Shown here: one piece after another, positions 1 to 8,197 of the stretch
How the letters are laid out: each line of letters begins with the position of its first letter
How positions within the stretch are numbered: the stretch's first letter is position 1
Source of the DNA: Lachnospiraceae bacterium UBA3633
Lineage (GTDB): Bacteria; Bacillota; Clostridia; Lachnospirales; Lachnospiraceae
Assembly: GCA_002374095.1 (NCBI GenBank)
Contig: DFKY01000014.1
Location: forward strand, 1 to 25,808
Length of the DNA stretch: 25,808 nt
Direction: 5' to 3'
Made by a program: the position numbers and the translations under genes
The notes under the pieces: generated by a model
Seen by the model: only the letters and a program-made list of their open reading frames with translations
Database searches by the model: none
Told to the model about the DNA's origin: nothing

Positions 1-392
1 TTTGGGCACTTGAAGCATATGGTGCCGCATATACTTTACAAGAGATTCTTACTGTGAAATCAGATGATATGTTTGGTCGTACGAAGATGTTCCAGAGTAT
101 CACAAGCGGACAAAATACTCAGAAGCCAACTATTCCAGAAAGCTTCAAAGTATTATTAAAAGAACTTCAAGCACTTTGCCTTGATCTCACAGTTCTCGAC
201 TCAAAAGGAGAAGAGGTTCCTATGCTTGAGAATCTCTATGACCCAAGAGAAGAGATGCGTAAATATATGGAAGGCAAAGATCAAAGCTTTGTCAAAGAGA
301 ATGAATTAAAAGATATGGGATTCTCTATTCAAAAGGTTGGTGCGAATGGAGAGTTAGAATATGAAGAAGAAGGAGGAGAAAAGAGTGAGTAG
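1..392 (+). CDS. rpoB: DNA-directed RNA polymerase beta subunit, C-terminal part (5' truncated by window edge)
   Basis: This is the last 129 codons of the beta subunit; the reading frame enters from the left edge (first full codon at position 3). The visible start WALEAYGAAYTLQEILTVKS is the hallmark C-terminal clamp segment of RpoB that interlocks with the N-terminus of beta prime in the core enzyme. It is followed by the family motif SFKVLLKELQALCLDL and an acidic tail that ends with TAG at 390-392. The Shine-Dalgarno of rpoC lies inside this acidic tail, and the two genes overlap by 8 bp, so their translation is probably coupled. The N-terminal catalytic and rifampicin-site regions lie outside the window. 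Identity is certain; completeness cannot be judged. Confidence 0.97.
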   Translation, partial: WALEAYGAAYTLQEILTVKSDDMFGRTKMFQSITSGQNTQKPTIPESFKVLLKELQALCLDLTVLDSKGEEVPMLENLYDPREEMRKYMEGKDQSFVKENELKDMGFSIQKVGANGELEYEEEGGEKSE

Positions 393-3300
393 AGAAGATG
401 CTTATAAGCCTATGGAATTTGAAGCGATCCGTATAGGCATATGTTCTCCAGATAAGATACTTAAGGAATCTCATGGAGAAGTAAAGAGACCAGAGACTAT
501 CAATTATAAAAACTATAAGCCAGAAAAAGATGGTCTTTATTGTGAGAGAATATTTGGACCTACTAAAGACTGGGAATGTTACTGCGGTAAATATAAAAAG
601 ATAAGATATAAAGGCGTAGTTTGTGATAAGTGTGGAGTTGAAGTTACAAGAAGTAGCGTCCGTAGAAGTCGTATTGGACATATTACTCTTGCTGCTCCAG
701 TATCACATATATGGTATTTTAAGGGCATCCCTTCAAGGATAGGCCTTATACTCAATATGACCCAGAGAAACTTAGAGAAAGTTTTGTATTTCGCTGCATA
801 TGTAGTGCTTGATCCAGGTGCAACGAACCTTTCTAAACTTGATGTCCTTACAGAAAGAGAGTACGAAGAAAAGAAAGATGAGTATGGCGAAAATGCATTT
901 AGAGTAGGAATGGGTGCAGAGGCTATAAGAGAACTTCTTTGTGAAGTGGATCTTGAGAAGCTTGAGAAAGACCTTAAAGCAGAATTGAAAGATGCAAAAC
1001 TTCAGAAGCGTCAGAAACTTGTTAAGCGTCTTGAAGTAGTAGAAGCATTTATAAAATCAGGTAATCGTCCAGAGTGGATGATACTTACAGTACTTCCTGT
1101 ACTTCCACCTGATCTTCGTCCTATGGTTCAACTTGATGGTGGTCGTTTTGCTACATCAGACTTAAATGATTTATATAGAAGAATTATCAATAGAAACAAT
1201 CGTCTTGCAAAACTTCTTGAACTTGGTACACCAGACATTATCGTTCGTAATGAAAAGCGTATGCTTCAAGAAGCTGTAGATGCACTTATTGATAATGGTA
1301 GAAGAGGTCGTGCAGTTACTGGCCCAGGAAGTAAGGCTCTTAAATCACTTTCGGATATGCTTAAAGGTAAGCAAGGTAGATTTAGACAAAACCTTCTTGG
1401 TAAGCGTGTCGATTATTCAGGACGTTCAGTTATAGTCGTAGGACCAGAATTAAAGATATATCAGTGTGGTGTGCCTAAAGAGATGGCACTTGAACTCTTC
1501 AAGCCATTTGTTATGAGAGAAATCAATAAACGTGGTATCACTTCAGCTGGAAAACCTACTGATGCAGCAAAGATGGTCGATAGACAGGATGAGGTAGTAT
1601 GGGATATCCTTGCAGATGTTATAAAGGATCATCCAGTGCTTTTGAATCGTGCTCCGACACTTCACCGTCTTGGTATACAAGCGTTTGAACCAATTCTTGT
1701 AGAAGGTAAAGCTATAAAACTCCATCCACTTGTATGTACAGCATTTAATGCTGACTTTGATGGAGACCAGATGGCTATACATATACCACTTTCACTTGAG
1801 GCTCAAGCTGAAAGTAGATTTCTTATGCTTTCAACCAATAACCTTCTTAAACCATCTGATGGTGGTGTGGTTGCAGTTCCATCTCAAGATATGGTTCTTG
1901 GTATATATTATCTTACTCAAGAACGTCAAAACTCTACTGGAGTTGTTCATGCATATAATTCTTTTGATGAAGCTCTCATGGCATATGAAAATAAAATCAT
2001 AACTCTTCAAGAGAAGATAAAAGTTCGTGTAGAGTCTAAAATTGGTAGAAAAGATGAAGATGGAAGAATTGCTCGTGGAATTATCGAGACAACTATGGGA
2101 CGTCTCATATTCAATGACATCATCCCTCAAGATCTTGGATTTATAGATAGGACAAAACCTGAAAATGAGTTCTTACTTGAGATCAACGGTCTTGTAAAGA
2201 AGAAAGAGCTTAAAACTTTACTTGAGAGAATCATGGATATACATGGCGCAGAAAAGATTGCCCTTGTTCTTGATAACATAAAAGAGCTTGGATATAAGTA
2301 TAGTACTAAAGCAGCTATGACAGTATCAATAGACGATATAAAAGTTCCAGAAAGTAGAGAGAGACTTCTTGCAGAAGCAGAAGAAGCAGTAGAAAATATC
2401 AGAAAGAATTATAGAAGAGGTCTTTTAACTGAAGAAGAGAGATATAGAGAGACTATAAAGACATGGGAAGCAACAGATAAGAAACTTCTTGATGAAGAAC
2501 TTTTCGTAGGACTTTCAGTATTCAATAACATCTACATGATGGCTGATTCTGGAGCGAGAGGTAGCCGTGCACAGATTAAGCAGCTTGCAGCAATGAGAGG
2601 ACTTATGGCCAATACTACAGGTAGAACTATAGAGCTTCCTATCAAATCTAACTTCCGTGAAGGTCTTGATGTTCTTGAGTATTTCATATCAGCACACGGA
2701 GCAAGAAAAGGACTTTCAGATACAGCTCTTCGTACTGCAGACTCAGGATACCTTACTCGTCGTCTTGTAGATATAGCTCATGACCTTATCATTAAAGAAA
2801 ATGATTGCTGCAGTAAAGGCCAAGAGATACCTTATATGGAAGTAAGGAAATTTGAAGAAGGCGTAGAAAAGATAGAGTCACTTAAAGAGAGAATTACAGG
2901 AAGAGTCATAGCAGAGACAATTATTGACTCAGAGTCTGGTGAAGTTATTATAGAAGAAAATGAACTTATCACTAAACTTATAGCAGATAAGATTATGAAA
3001 GAACTTGATAAGACAGGTAGAGATTCTGTAAAGATTAGAACAGTCTTGACTTGTAAGTCAAAAGATGGAATATGTGCTCATTGTTATGGTGCCAACATGG
3101 CTACTGGTAAACTTATAGGTATAGGTGAGGCAGTTGGTGTAGTAGCAGCACAATCTATAGGTGAACCTGGTACACAGCTTACGATGAGAACTTTCCATAC
3201 TGGTGGTGTAGCAGGTGGAGATATAACACAAGGTCTACCACGTGTCGAGGAGCTTTTTGAGGCAAGACGACCAAAAGGTATGGCAATAGTTACAGAATAT

Positions 3301-4059
3301 GACGGGCAAGTAAAACTTACAGAAGATGGCGGTAAGAGAGAAATATCAATAATTGGCGAAGATAAGCTTGTTCGCAATCAGAAACCTTATCTTATACCAT
3401 TTGGATCTATGCTTAAAGTAAAAGATGGCGATATGGTAAAAGCTGGTGATCCACTTACAGAAGGATCTATAGATCCACATGACATATTAAATATCCAAGG
3501 AGTTCGTAAAGTTCAAGACTATCTTCTTAAAGAAGTTCAGAAAGTTTATAGACTTCAAGGTGTTGAAATCAATGATAAGCATATAGAGATGATAGTTCGT
3601 CAGATGCTTAGAAAGATGCATATAGTAGATCCAGGAGATAGTGATTTCTTGCCTGATACTGCAGTTGATGTTGTAAAATTTGAAGAAGAAAATGAGAGAC
3701 TTATTGCTGAAGGTAAAAGGCCAGCAGTAGGAAAAGAAGAACTTAAGGGCATCACCAAAGCATCACTTACTACAGATTCATTCTTGTCAGCAGCTTCATT
3801 CCAAGAGACTACAAGAGTCTTGACAGAGGCATCAATCAATGGAAAGATTGATAGACTACAAGGATTAAAGGAAAATGTCATCATTGGTAGAACTATTCCT
3901 ACAGGCACAGGTATGAAAAGATATCAAGCAACTTCAATTTCTACTGACGATATAGGCGATATGCTTGATGAGAAAGAAGATACATTTGAAATTAGTCCTG
4001 AAAGTGTATCATATGAAGCAAAAGAATATAAGGTTCAAAATACTGATGAAGAGGAATAG
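385..4059 (+). CDS. rpoC: DNA-directed RNA polymerase beta prime subunit
   Basis: Catalytic subunit of core RNA polymerase, 1,224 residues from the chosen start, the normal length for a Firmicute without the large insertions of proteobacteria. The first zinc site is C65, C67, C80, C83. The catalytic loop NADFDGD is at residues 455-461, with Asp 457, 459 and 461 chelating magnesium. The second zinc site includes C890, C897 and C900, together with C808 or C809. The bridge-helix/trigger-loop motif begins GEPGTQLTMRTFHTGG near residue 926. I chose GTG at 385 because an AAGGAGG sits at 370-376, 8 nt upstream. The in-frame ATG at 361 lies before that site and would add an atypical Lys/Glu leader. 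It overlaps rpoB by 8 bp and is followed after 4 bp by the phosphorylase gene. Confidence 0.98.
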   Translation: MSREDAYKPMEFEAIRIGICSPDKILKESHGEVKRPETINYKNYKPEKDGLYCERIFGPTKDWECYCGKYKKIRYKGVVCDKCGVEVTRSSVRRSRIGHITLAAPVSHIWYFKGIPSRIGLILNMTQRNLEKVLYFAAYVVLDPGATNLSKLDVLTEREYEEKKDEYGENAFRVGMGAEAIRELLCEVDLEKLEKDLKAELKDAKLQKRQKLVKRLEVVEAFIKSGNRPEWMILTVLPVLPPDLRPMVQLDGGRFATSDLNDLYRRIINRNNRLAKLLELGTPDIIVRNEKRMLQEAVDALIDNGRRGRAVTGPGSKALKSLSDMLKGKQGRFRQNLLGKRVDYSGRSVIVVGPELKIYQCGVPKEMALELFKPFVMREINKRGITSAGKPTDAAKMVDRQDEVVWDILADVIKDHPVLLNRAPTLHRLGIQAFEPILVEGKAIKLHPLVCTAFNADFDGDQMAIHIPLSLEAQAESRFLMLSTNNLLKPSDGGVVAVPSQDMVLGIYYLTQERQNSTGVVHAYNSFDEALMAYENKIITLQEKIKVRVESKIGRKDEDGRIARGIIETTMGRLIFNDIIPQDLGFIDRTKPENEFLLEINGLVKKKELKTLLERIMDIHGAEKIALVLDNIKELGYKYSTKAAMTVSIDDIKVPESRERLLAEAEEAVENIRKNYRRGLLTEEERYRETIKTWEATDKKLLDEELFVGLSVFNNIYMMADSGARGSRAQIKQLAAMRGLMANTTGRTIELPIKSNFREGLDVLEYFISAHGARKGLSDTALRTADSGYLTRRLVDIAHDLIIKENDCCSKGQEIPYMEVRKFEEGVEKIESLKERITGRVIAETIIDSESGEVIIEENELITKLIADKIMKELDKTGRDSVKIRTVLTCKSKDGICAHCYGANMATGKLIGIGEAVGVVAAQSIGEPGTQLTMRTFHTGGVAGGDITQGLPRVEELFEARRPKGMAIVTEYDGQVKLTEDGGKREISIIGEDKLVRNQKPYLIPFGSMLKVKDGDMVKAGDPLTEGSIDPHDILNIQGVRKVQDYLLKEVQKVYRLQGVEINDKHIEMIVRQMLRKMHIVDPGDSDFLPDTAVDVVKFEEENERLIAEGKRPAVGKEELKGITKASLTTDSFLSAASFQETTRVLTEASINGKIDRLQGLKENVIIGRTIPTGTGMKRYQATSISTDDIGDMLDEKEDTFEISPESVSYEAKEYKVQNTDEEE

Positions 4060-4063
4060 TGAT

Positions 4064-4888
4064 ATGGCAAGTAAGAAGAAAATAAGTGCACCACGTAGAA
4101 ACTTAAAATATGGTAAGGGAGCACTTTATTCTGCAGAGGGAGAGCAATATCACATAAGACTTAAGAAAGGTGATGTTGGAGAGTATGTAATTTTGCCAGG
4201 AGACCCAAAGAGATGTGAAAAAATCGCTAAGTATTTTGATGATGCAAAGTTTATAGCAGATAATAGAGAGTACATCACATATACAGGTAAACTATTGGGT
4301 AAAAAAGTATCGGTATGTTCTACAGGGATTGGTGGACCATCTGCGGCTATAGCTTTAGAAGAACTAGTGAAAGTTGGTGCAAAGAAATTTATAAGAGTCG
4401 GTACATGCGGTGGTATGCAGATCCCTGTTGTTACCAATGATGTCGTTATAGCATCAGGGGCAATCCGTATGGAAGGGACAAGCAAAGAATATGCACCTAT
4501 TGAGTGGCCTGCAGTTTCTGATTATTACATAACAAAAAAACTTGAAGAAGCTGCAAAGAATCTAAAAATAAATAGTCATATAGGTGTTGTAGAGTGTAAA
4601 GACAGCTTCTATGGTCAGCATAGTCCAGAGAAGTCACCAGTGTCATATGAACTTATAAATAAGTGGAATGCGTGGTGTGCACTAGGATGTCTTGCTTCAG
4701 AGATGGAGTCGGCAGCACTTTTTACAGTGGGAGCAGCACTTGGCGTGAAAGTAGGCACAGTTTTACATGTAGTTGCCAATCAAGAAAGAGCAAAGAGAAA
4801 GCTTAAAAACCCAATATCAGAAGATACAGATAGGGCTATAAGAGTTGCGATAGAAGCTATAAAACTTATGATTAAAGAAAATATTTAA
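4064..4888 (+). CDS. udp: uridine phosphorylase-type nucleoside phosphorylase
   Basis: A 274-residue enzyme of the PNP/UDP family, which cleaves a nucleoside with phosphate to free base and (deoxy)ribose-1-phosphate in the cytoplasm. Visible family motifs are PGDPKR (residues 45-50, phosphate binding), STGIGGPS, IRVGTCGG (110-117) and SEMESAALF, with E213 and E215 matching the ribose-binding EME of E. coli Udp. The segment DSFYGQHSPE resembles uridine phosphorylases more than DeoD-type purine enzymes, but substrate range cannot be fixed by eye. There is an N-terminal extension of about 20 residues relative to E. coli. ATG at 4064 is preferred because AGAGG at 4050-4054 is well placed; the longer in-frame reading would start inside rpoC. 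It sits 4 bp after rpoC, so probably shares its transcript. Confidence 0.85.
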   Translation: MASKKKISAPRRNLKYGKGALYSAEGEQYHIRLKKGDVGEYVILPGDPKRCEKIAKYFDDAKFIADNREYITYTGKLLGKKVSVCSTGIGGPSAAIALEELVKVGAKKFIRVGTCGGMQIPVVTNDVVIASGAIRMEGTSKEYAPIEWPAVSDYYITKKLEEAAKNLKINSHIGVVECKDSFYGQHSPEKSPVSYELINKWNAWCALGCLASEMESAALFTVGAALGVKVGTVLHVVANQERAKRKLKNPISEDTDRAIRVAIEAIKLMIKENI

Positions 4889-4971
4889 AATAGCATTATA
4901 AAATCTTACTTTCAAAATATATGATGAATTAAGTAGTGTCACATAAGCAATAAGAAAAGAGAGATTGTCGT

Positions 4972-6615
4972 ATGTTGAAAATAATTCTAGAAAACAAAGA
5001 ATTAGAAATCCCAGATGGTATACTTTATCATGATTTAGCAGTTGACTATGAAAAAAAGACAGGGAAAAAACCTTATCTTGTAAAGGCAAATGGAATAGTA
5101 AAAGAGTTAAGACGACATGTGAAAGATAGGGAAGAGATAAGCTTTTTATACTATGATAGTGACGCGGTAAAAGAAGTGTACGCAAGGACAGCTATTTTTA
5201 TAATGCTTAAAACTATCTATGATGTATATGACAAGAAAAAAGATGGCGGGCTTAAGTTTCGTGTACATAATGCTTATTATTTTGAGATGGAAGATGAATC
5301 TATAACTGAAGATATAGTAGAGAAGATAAGAAAAGAGTATCAAAAAAATGTAGAAAGTGATTATTTTATAAGGAAAAGAAGCTATCAAAAACAAGATGCA
5401 CTTCAAGTATTTAAAGAGAAAAAAATGGTAGATGTAGGACTTCTCTTTAAATATAATTATAGGCCAGTTATAAATTTGAGAGATATTGATGGGTATGTAA
5501 AGTACATCAATGGAGCTCTTCTTTATAGTACTGGATATATCAAAAACTATGAGATTAAGTTGCATCACAAAGGGCTTCTTCTTATATTGCCAAATAATCA
5601 AGCTGAAGAAAAGGTTAATTATAGAGAGCCTGCAGAAAAATTGTTTAATATACACAATATCTCAGTTAATTGGGCAAAAAAACTTAAAATCAATACAGTG
5701 GGTAAGCTCAATGAGCAGATTGCTGACAATCACATGAATGATCTCATAACTATGACAGAATCATTTCAAGATAAACAGATAGGTGATATTGCTGAAGCCA
5801 TCGCAAAATCTGGAAAGCAATTAGTCTTTATAGCTGGGCCATCAAGTAGTGGTAAGACATCTTTTGCACATAGACTTATGTATCACTTACGTGCTATAGA
5901 ATTAACGCCACATCCACTGTCTTGTGATGACTTTTTTAAAGAAAGAAGTGAAAACCCTAAAAAACCAAATGGTGAGTATGATTTTGAGACTATAGATGCA
6001 GTAGATATAAAGCTTCTAAATGATACTTTTAATAGTCTTCTTAAAGGCGAAGAAGTAAAAATACCGAAGTTTAACTTTGCTTTGGGTGAGAAGTCTTTTG
6101 AGAAGACGCTAAAGATAGAAAAAAATGATATAGTTATACTTGAAGGCATACATTGCCTAAATCCAAATTTAATACCAGAGTTAAATATTGATAATGTATT
6201 TAGAATATATGTATCAGCACTTACAGAAGTTTGTATAGATAATGCCAATCGTATAGCGACATCTGATTTGAGACTCATGAGGCGAATTGTTCGCGACAGT
6301 TTATTGAGAGGCACAAATCCACGACAGACACTTGTCAGGTGGAAAGATGTCCGCGCAGGAGAAGAAAAATATATTTTCCCTTATCAAGAAGAAGCTGATA
6401 TATTTTTCAATTCAGCACTCATATATGAGTTTAGTGCACTTAAATTAAAAGCACTACCTATGCTTTATAAGCTTGCTGAAGATGAAGAAGTTGGTGAGAC
6501 GGCAAAAAGGCTTATCAAGACACTTAATTATTTCTTGAGTATTGATACAGAAAATATTCCAAAATATTCGCTTGTCCGTGAATTTATAGGTGGTAGCTCT
6601 CTAAATGTCGGGTAA
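4972..6615 (+). CDS. TGS-domain nucleoside (uridine-type) kinase
   Basis: A 547-residue protein of the long uridine-kinase family found in clostridia and Thermotoga. Residues 1-60 look like a TGS domain, and about 60-240 resemble the second N-terminal domain of threonyl-tRNA synthetase. Residues 280-547 are a phosphoribulokinase/uridine kinase P-loop domain. Walker A is GPSSSGKT at 289-296. It is followed by the SCDDFF motif, a Walker B-like VILEGIHCLNPNL, and a C-terminal block RDSLLRGTNPRQTL typical of this subfamily. The expected reaction is ATP-dependent phosphorylation of a nucleoside, probably uridine or cytidine, but the TGS part implies an extra RNA or nucleotide-sensing role that is not proven. 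A purine-rich AAGAGAGA at 4957-4964 precedes the ATG. It lies 83 bp after the phosphorylase and overlaps the next gene. Confidence 0.82.
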   Translation: MLKIILENKELEIPDGILYHDLAVDYEKKTGKKPYLVKANGIVKELRRHVKDREEISFLYYDSDAVKEVYARTAIFIMLKTIYDVYDKKKDGGLKFRVHNAYYFEMEDESITEDIVEKIRKEYQKNVESDYFIRKRSYQKQDALQVFKEKKMVDVGLLFKYNYRPVINLRDIDGYVKYINGALLYSTGYIKNYEIKLHHKGLLLILPNNQAEEKVNYREPAEKLFNIHNISVNWAKKLKINTVGKLNEQIADNHMNDLITMTESFQDKQIGDIAEAIAKSGKQLVFIAGPSSSGKTSFAHRLMYHLRAIELTPHPLSCDDFFKERSENPKKPNGEYDFETIDAVDIKLLNDTFNSLLKGEEVKIPKFNFALGEKSFEKTLKIEKNDIVILEGIHCLNPNLIPELNIDNVFRIYVSALTEVCIDNANRIATSDLRLMRRIVRDSLLRGTNPRQTLVRWKDVRAGEEKYIFPYQEEADIFFNSALIYEFSALKLKALPMLYKLAEDEEVGETAKRLIKTLNYFLSIDTENIPKYSLVREFIGGSSLNVG

Positions 6616-7234
6616 CATGAGAAATGAAAAATTAAAATATATATTAAAATTATGTTTTCTAGCAGCCATTGAATTCATATTTTGCTTTACTCCACTTGGT
6701 TCCATTCCCATAGGACCAATAGTGGCAACCCTTGCTTTGATACCAGTGATTATTGCATCTTTAACATTTGGATTAAAAGCAGGTGCAACAATTGGATTTA
6801 TAATGGCGACATTTAGCTTCATATATTGGACATTTTTAATGCCAGCATTTCCTACAGCATTTTTATTTACTCCGTTTGCAGAAGTATCAGAGTATAAAGG
6901 AAATATAGGTAGCTTAATCATTTGTTTTGTGCCACGAGTGCTTTCAGGTATTGTCCCAGCTCTTGTTGTAGGACATAATAACTCACAGGAAGTTGTAGAT
7001 ACAAAAACTATGAGCCCAGTGAAACCAATCATTGCTTCTATTCTTGGTAGTCTTACCAATACTATACTTGTCTTGATTTTTATAGCATTATTTTTTGGAA
7101 AAGAATACTCAACAATTATGGGGAAAGGCGTTCTTGTACTCATTGGCTCCACAGTGATTACCAATGGTATTCCAGAAGCAATAGTTGCAGCTATTGTCTG
7201 CCCGATAGTAAGCCGAATAATTAAAAATATTTAA
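6605..7234 (+). CDS. ECF transporter S component (substrate-specific membrane subunit)
   Basis: A hydrophobic protein of 209 residues with about six membrane segments and the start EFIFCFTPLGSIPIGPIVAT, typical of the ECF S-component family that includes riboflavin and pantothenate binders. It would bind a vitamin-like substrate in the membrane and work with a shared EcfT-EcfA module, none of which is in this window. Substrate is not readable from the sequence; the FTPLG and G-IP-G signature does not settle it. The start could be ATG 6605, which overlaps the kinase gene by 11 bp, with AGGTGG at 6588-6593. It could also be ATG 6617, just past the kinase stop, giving 205 residues. Either way translation is probably coupled to the kinase. 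Vitamin riboswitches often precede such genes, but there is no space for one here. Confidence 0.8.
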   Translation: MSGNMRNEKLKYILKLCFLAAIEFIFCFTPLGSIPIGPIVATLALIPVIIASLTFGLKAGATIGFIMATFSFIYWTFLMPAFPTAFLFTPFAEVSEYKGNIGSLIICFVPRVLSGIVPALVVGHNNSQEVVDTKTMSPVKPIIASILGSLTNTILVLIFIALFFGKEYSTIMGKGVLVLIGSTVITNGIPEAIVAAIVCPIVSRIIKNI

Positions 7235-7307
7235 AGACCAATTTGCTTGGTTGAATAAATCAAGTAAAAAGGAGCCCGTAGGGGCGAGCACTGAGAGCCC
7301 GTAAAAT

Positions 7308-8168
7308 ATGAATGATGATTTTGGAAAATTATATGTAGTCTCAACCCCCATCGGCAATCTCGACGATATAACTTTTAGAGCTTTATCAACACTTAAGTCC
7401 GTAGATCTTATTGCCGCAGAGGATACAAGACATACAAGAGAATTACTTAATCACTTTGATATAAAGACAAGCACTACATCTTTTAATGAGCATACTGATA
7501 TAGAAAAAGCGCATGATCTAGTAGCAAAACTTAAAGATGGTATGAATATCGCACTAGTAACAGATGCTGGCACACCAATCATTTCAGATCCAGGTGTGAG
7601 GCTTACAAAGCTTGCTATAGATGAAGGAATCGAAGTGCTGCCAATTCCTGGAGCGTGTGCAGCAATATGTGCACTTGTATCAAGTGGTATAGACTTGAAA
7701 GTAGGGTTTTCATTTGTAGGTTTTATACCAGAAGATACAAAAAATAGAAAAAAACTCATGGAAAACTTAAAAGACGAAACACGAGTTATGATATACTATA
7801 TATCTTCGCATAATCTAAAAAAAGATTTAAAATTACTTGCTGATACCTTCGGTGAAGATAGATACGCATCTCTCTCAAGAGAGTTGACAAAGAAATATGA
7901 AGAAACTATCAGAGGGAAACTCATAGACATTTGTAAAAGCGAAGAAGAAAGAGAGCCAAGAGGTGAATACGTCATAGTAGTGGATGGCATAGACAAAAGA
8001 GTTCTTAGAGATAGAGATATAAATAGGTGGTTGGATGTGAGTATAGAAGATCACTTGAAGATATATATAGATAAAGGCTTTGATGAAAAAGAGGCTATGA
8101 AAAAAGTTGCAAAAGATAGGGACTTAAAGAAAAATGATATATATAAGATGTTGAAAGTAAGATCATAG
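7308..8168 (+). CDS. rsmI: 16S rRNA (cytidine-1402-2'-O)-methyltransferase
   Basis: A 286-residue tetrapyrrole-methylase-fold enzyme that uses S-adenosylmethionine to methylate the ribose of C1402 in the decoding centre of 16S rRNA. Family motifs are VVSTPIGNLDDIT (from residue 10), AAEDTRHTR, SFNEH, and DAGTPIISDPG (86-96). Next come the PIPGACA segment, GFIP, and SREL-K-E with the G-L sequence that follows. The length is normal. The usual YE-PHR motif after GFIP is changed to YYISSHN (163-169), so three conserved positions differ. The leader 7271-7303 contains GC-rich repeated GAGCCCGTA elements, and there is no strong Shine-Dalgarno, only GAGAG at 7293-7297. It is followed after 29 bp by rpoD. 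Confidence 0.93.
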   Translation: MNDDFGKLYVVSTPIGNLDDITFRALSTLKSVDLIAAEDTRHTRELLNHFDIKTSTTSFNEHTDIEKAHDLVAKLKDGMNIALVTDAGTPIISDPGVRLTKLAIDEGIEVLPIPGACAAICALVSSGIDLKVGFSFVGFIPEDTKNRKKLMENLKDETRVMIYYISSHNLKKDLKLLADTFGEDRYASLSRELTKKYEETIRGKLIDICKSEEEREPRGEYVIVVDGIDKRVLRDRDINRWLDVSIEDHLKIYIDKGFDEKEAMKKVAKDRDLKKNDIYKMLKVRS

Positions 8169-8197
8169 AGATTTATTCCTATTTGAAAGGAGAGAGT

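Noticed and set aside
361..384. ATG start for rpoC at 361
   Set aside because: It lies upstream of the AAGGAGG that fits GTG 385 and would encode only a Lys/Glu-rich leader absent from RpoC proteins.
3965..4063. Longer N-terminus for the uridine phosphorylase, inside rpoC
   Set aside because: The extra 33 residues are the out-of-frame reading of rpoC; ATG 4064 has a well-placed ribosome site.
5146..5655. 169-codon open frame on the minus strand
   Set aside because: Antisense to the strongly supported kinase gene, rich in Ile/Phe/Tyr as expected from the complement of AT-rich coding DNA, and without a ribosome site.
6590..6620. Vitamin riboswitch before the ECF transporter component
   Set aside because: The gene overlaps or abuts the kinase gene, leaving no leader sequence.
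7237..7251. ACCAA-TTTGC-TTGGT hairpin as a terminator after the transporter gene
   Set aside because: The stem is only 5 bp and no T tract follows.
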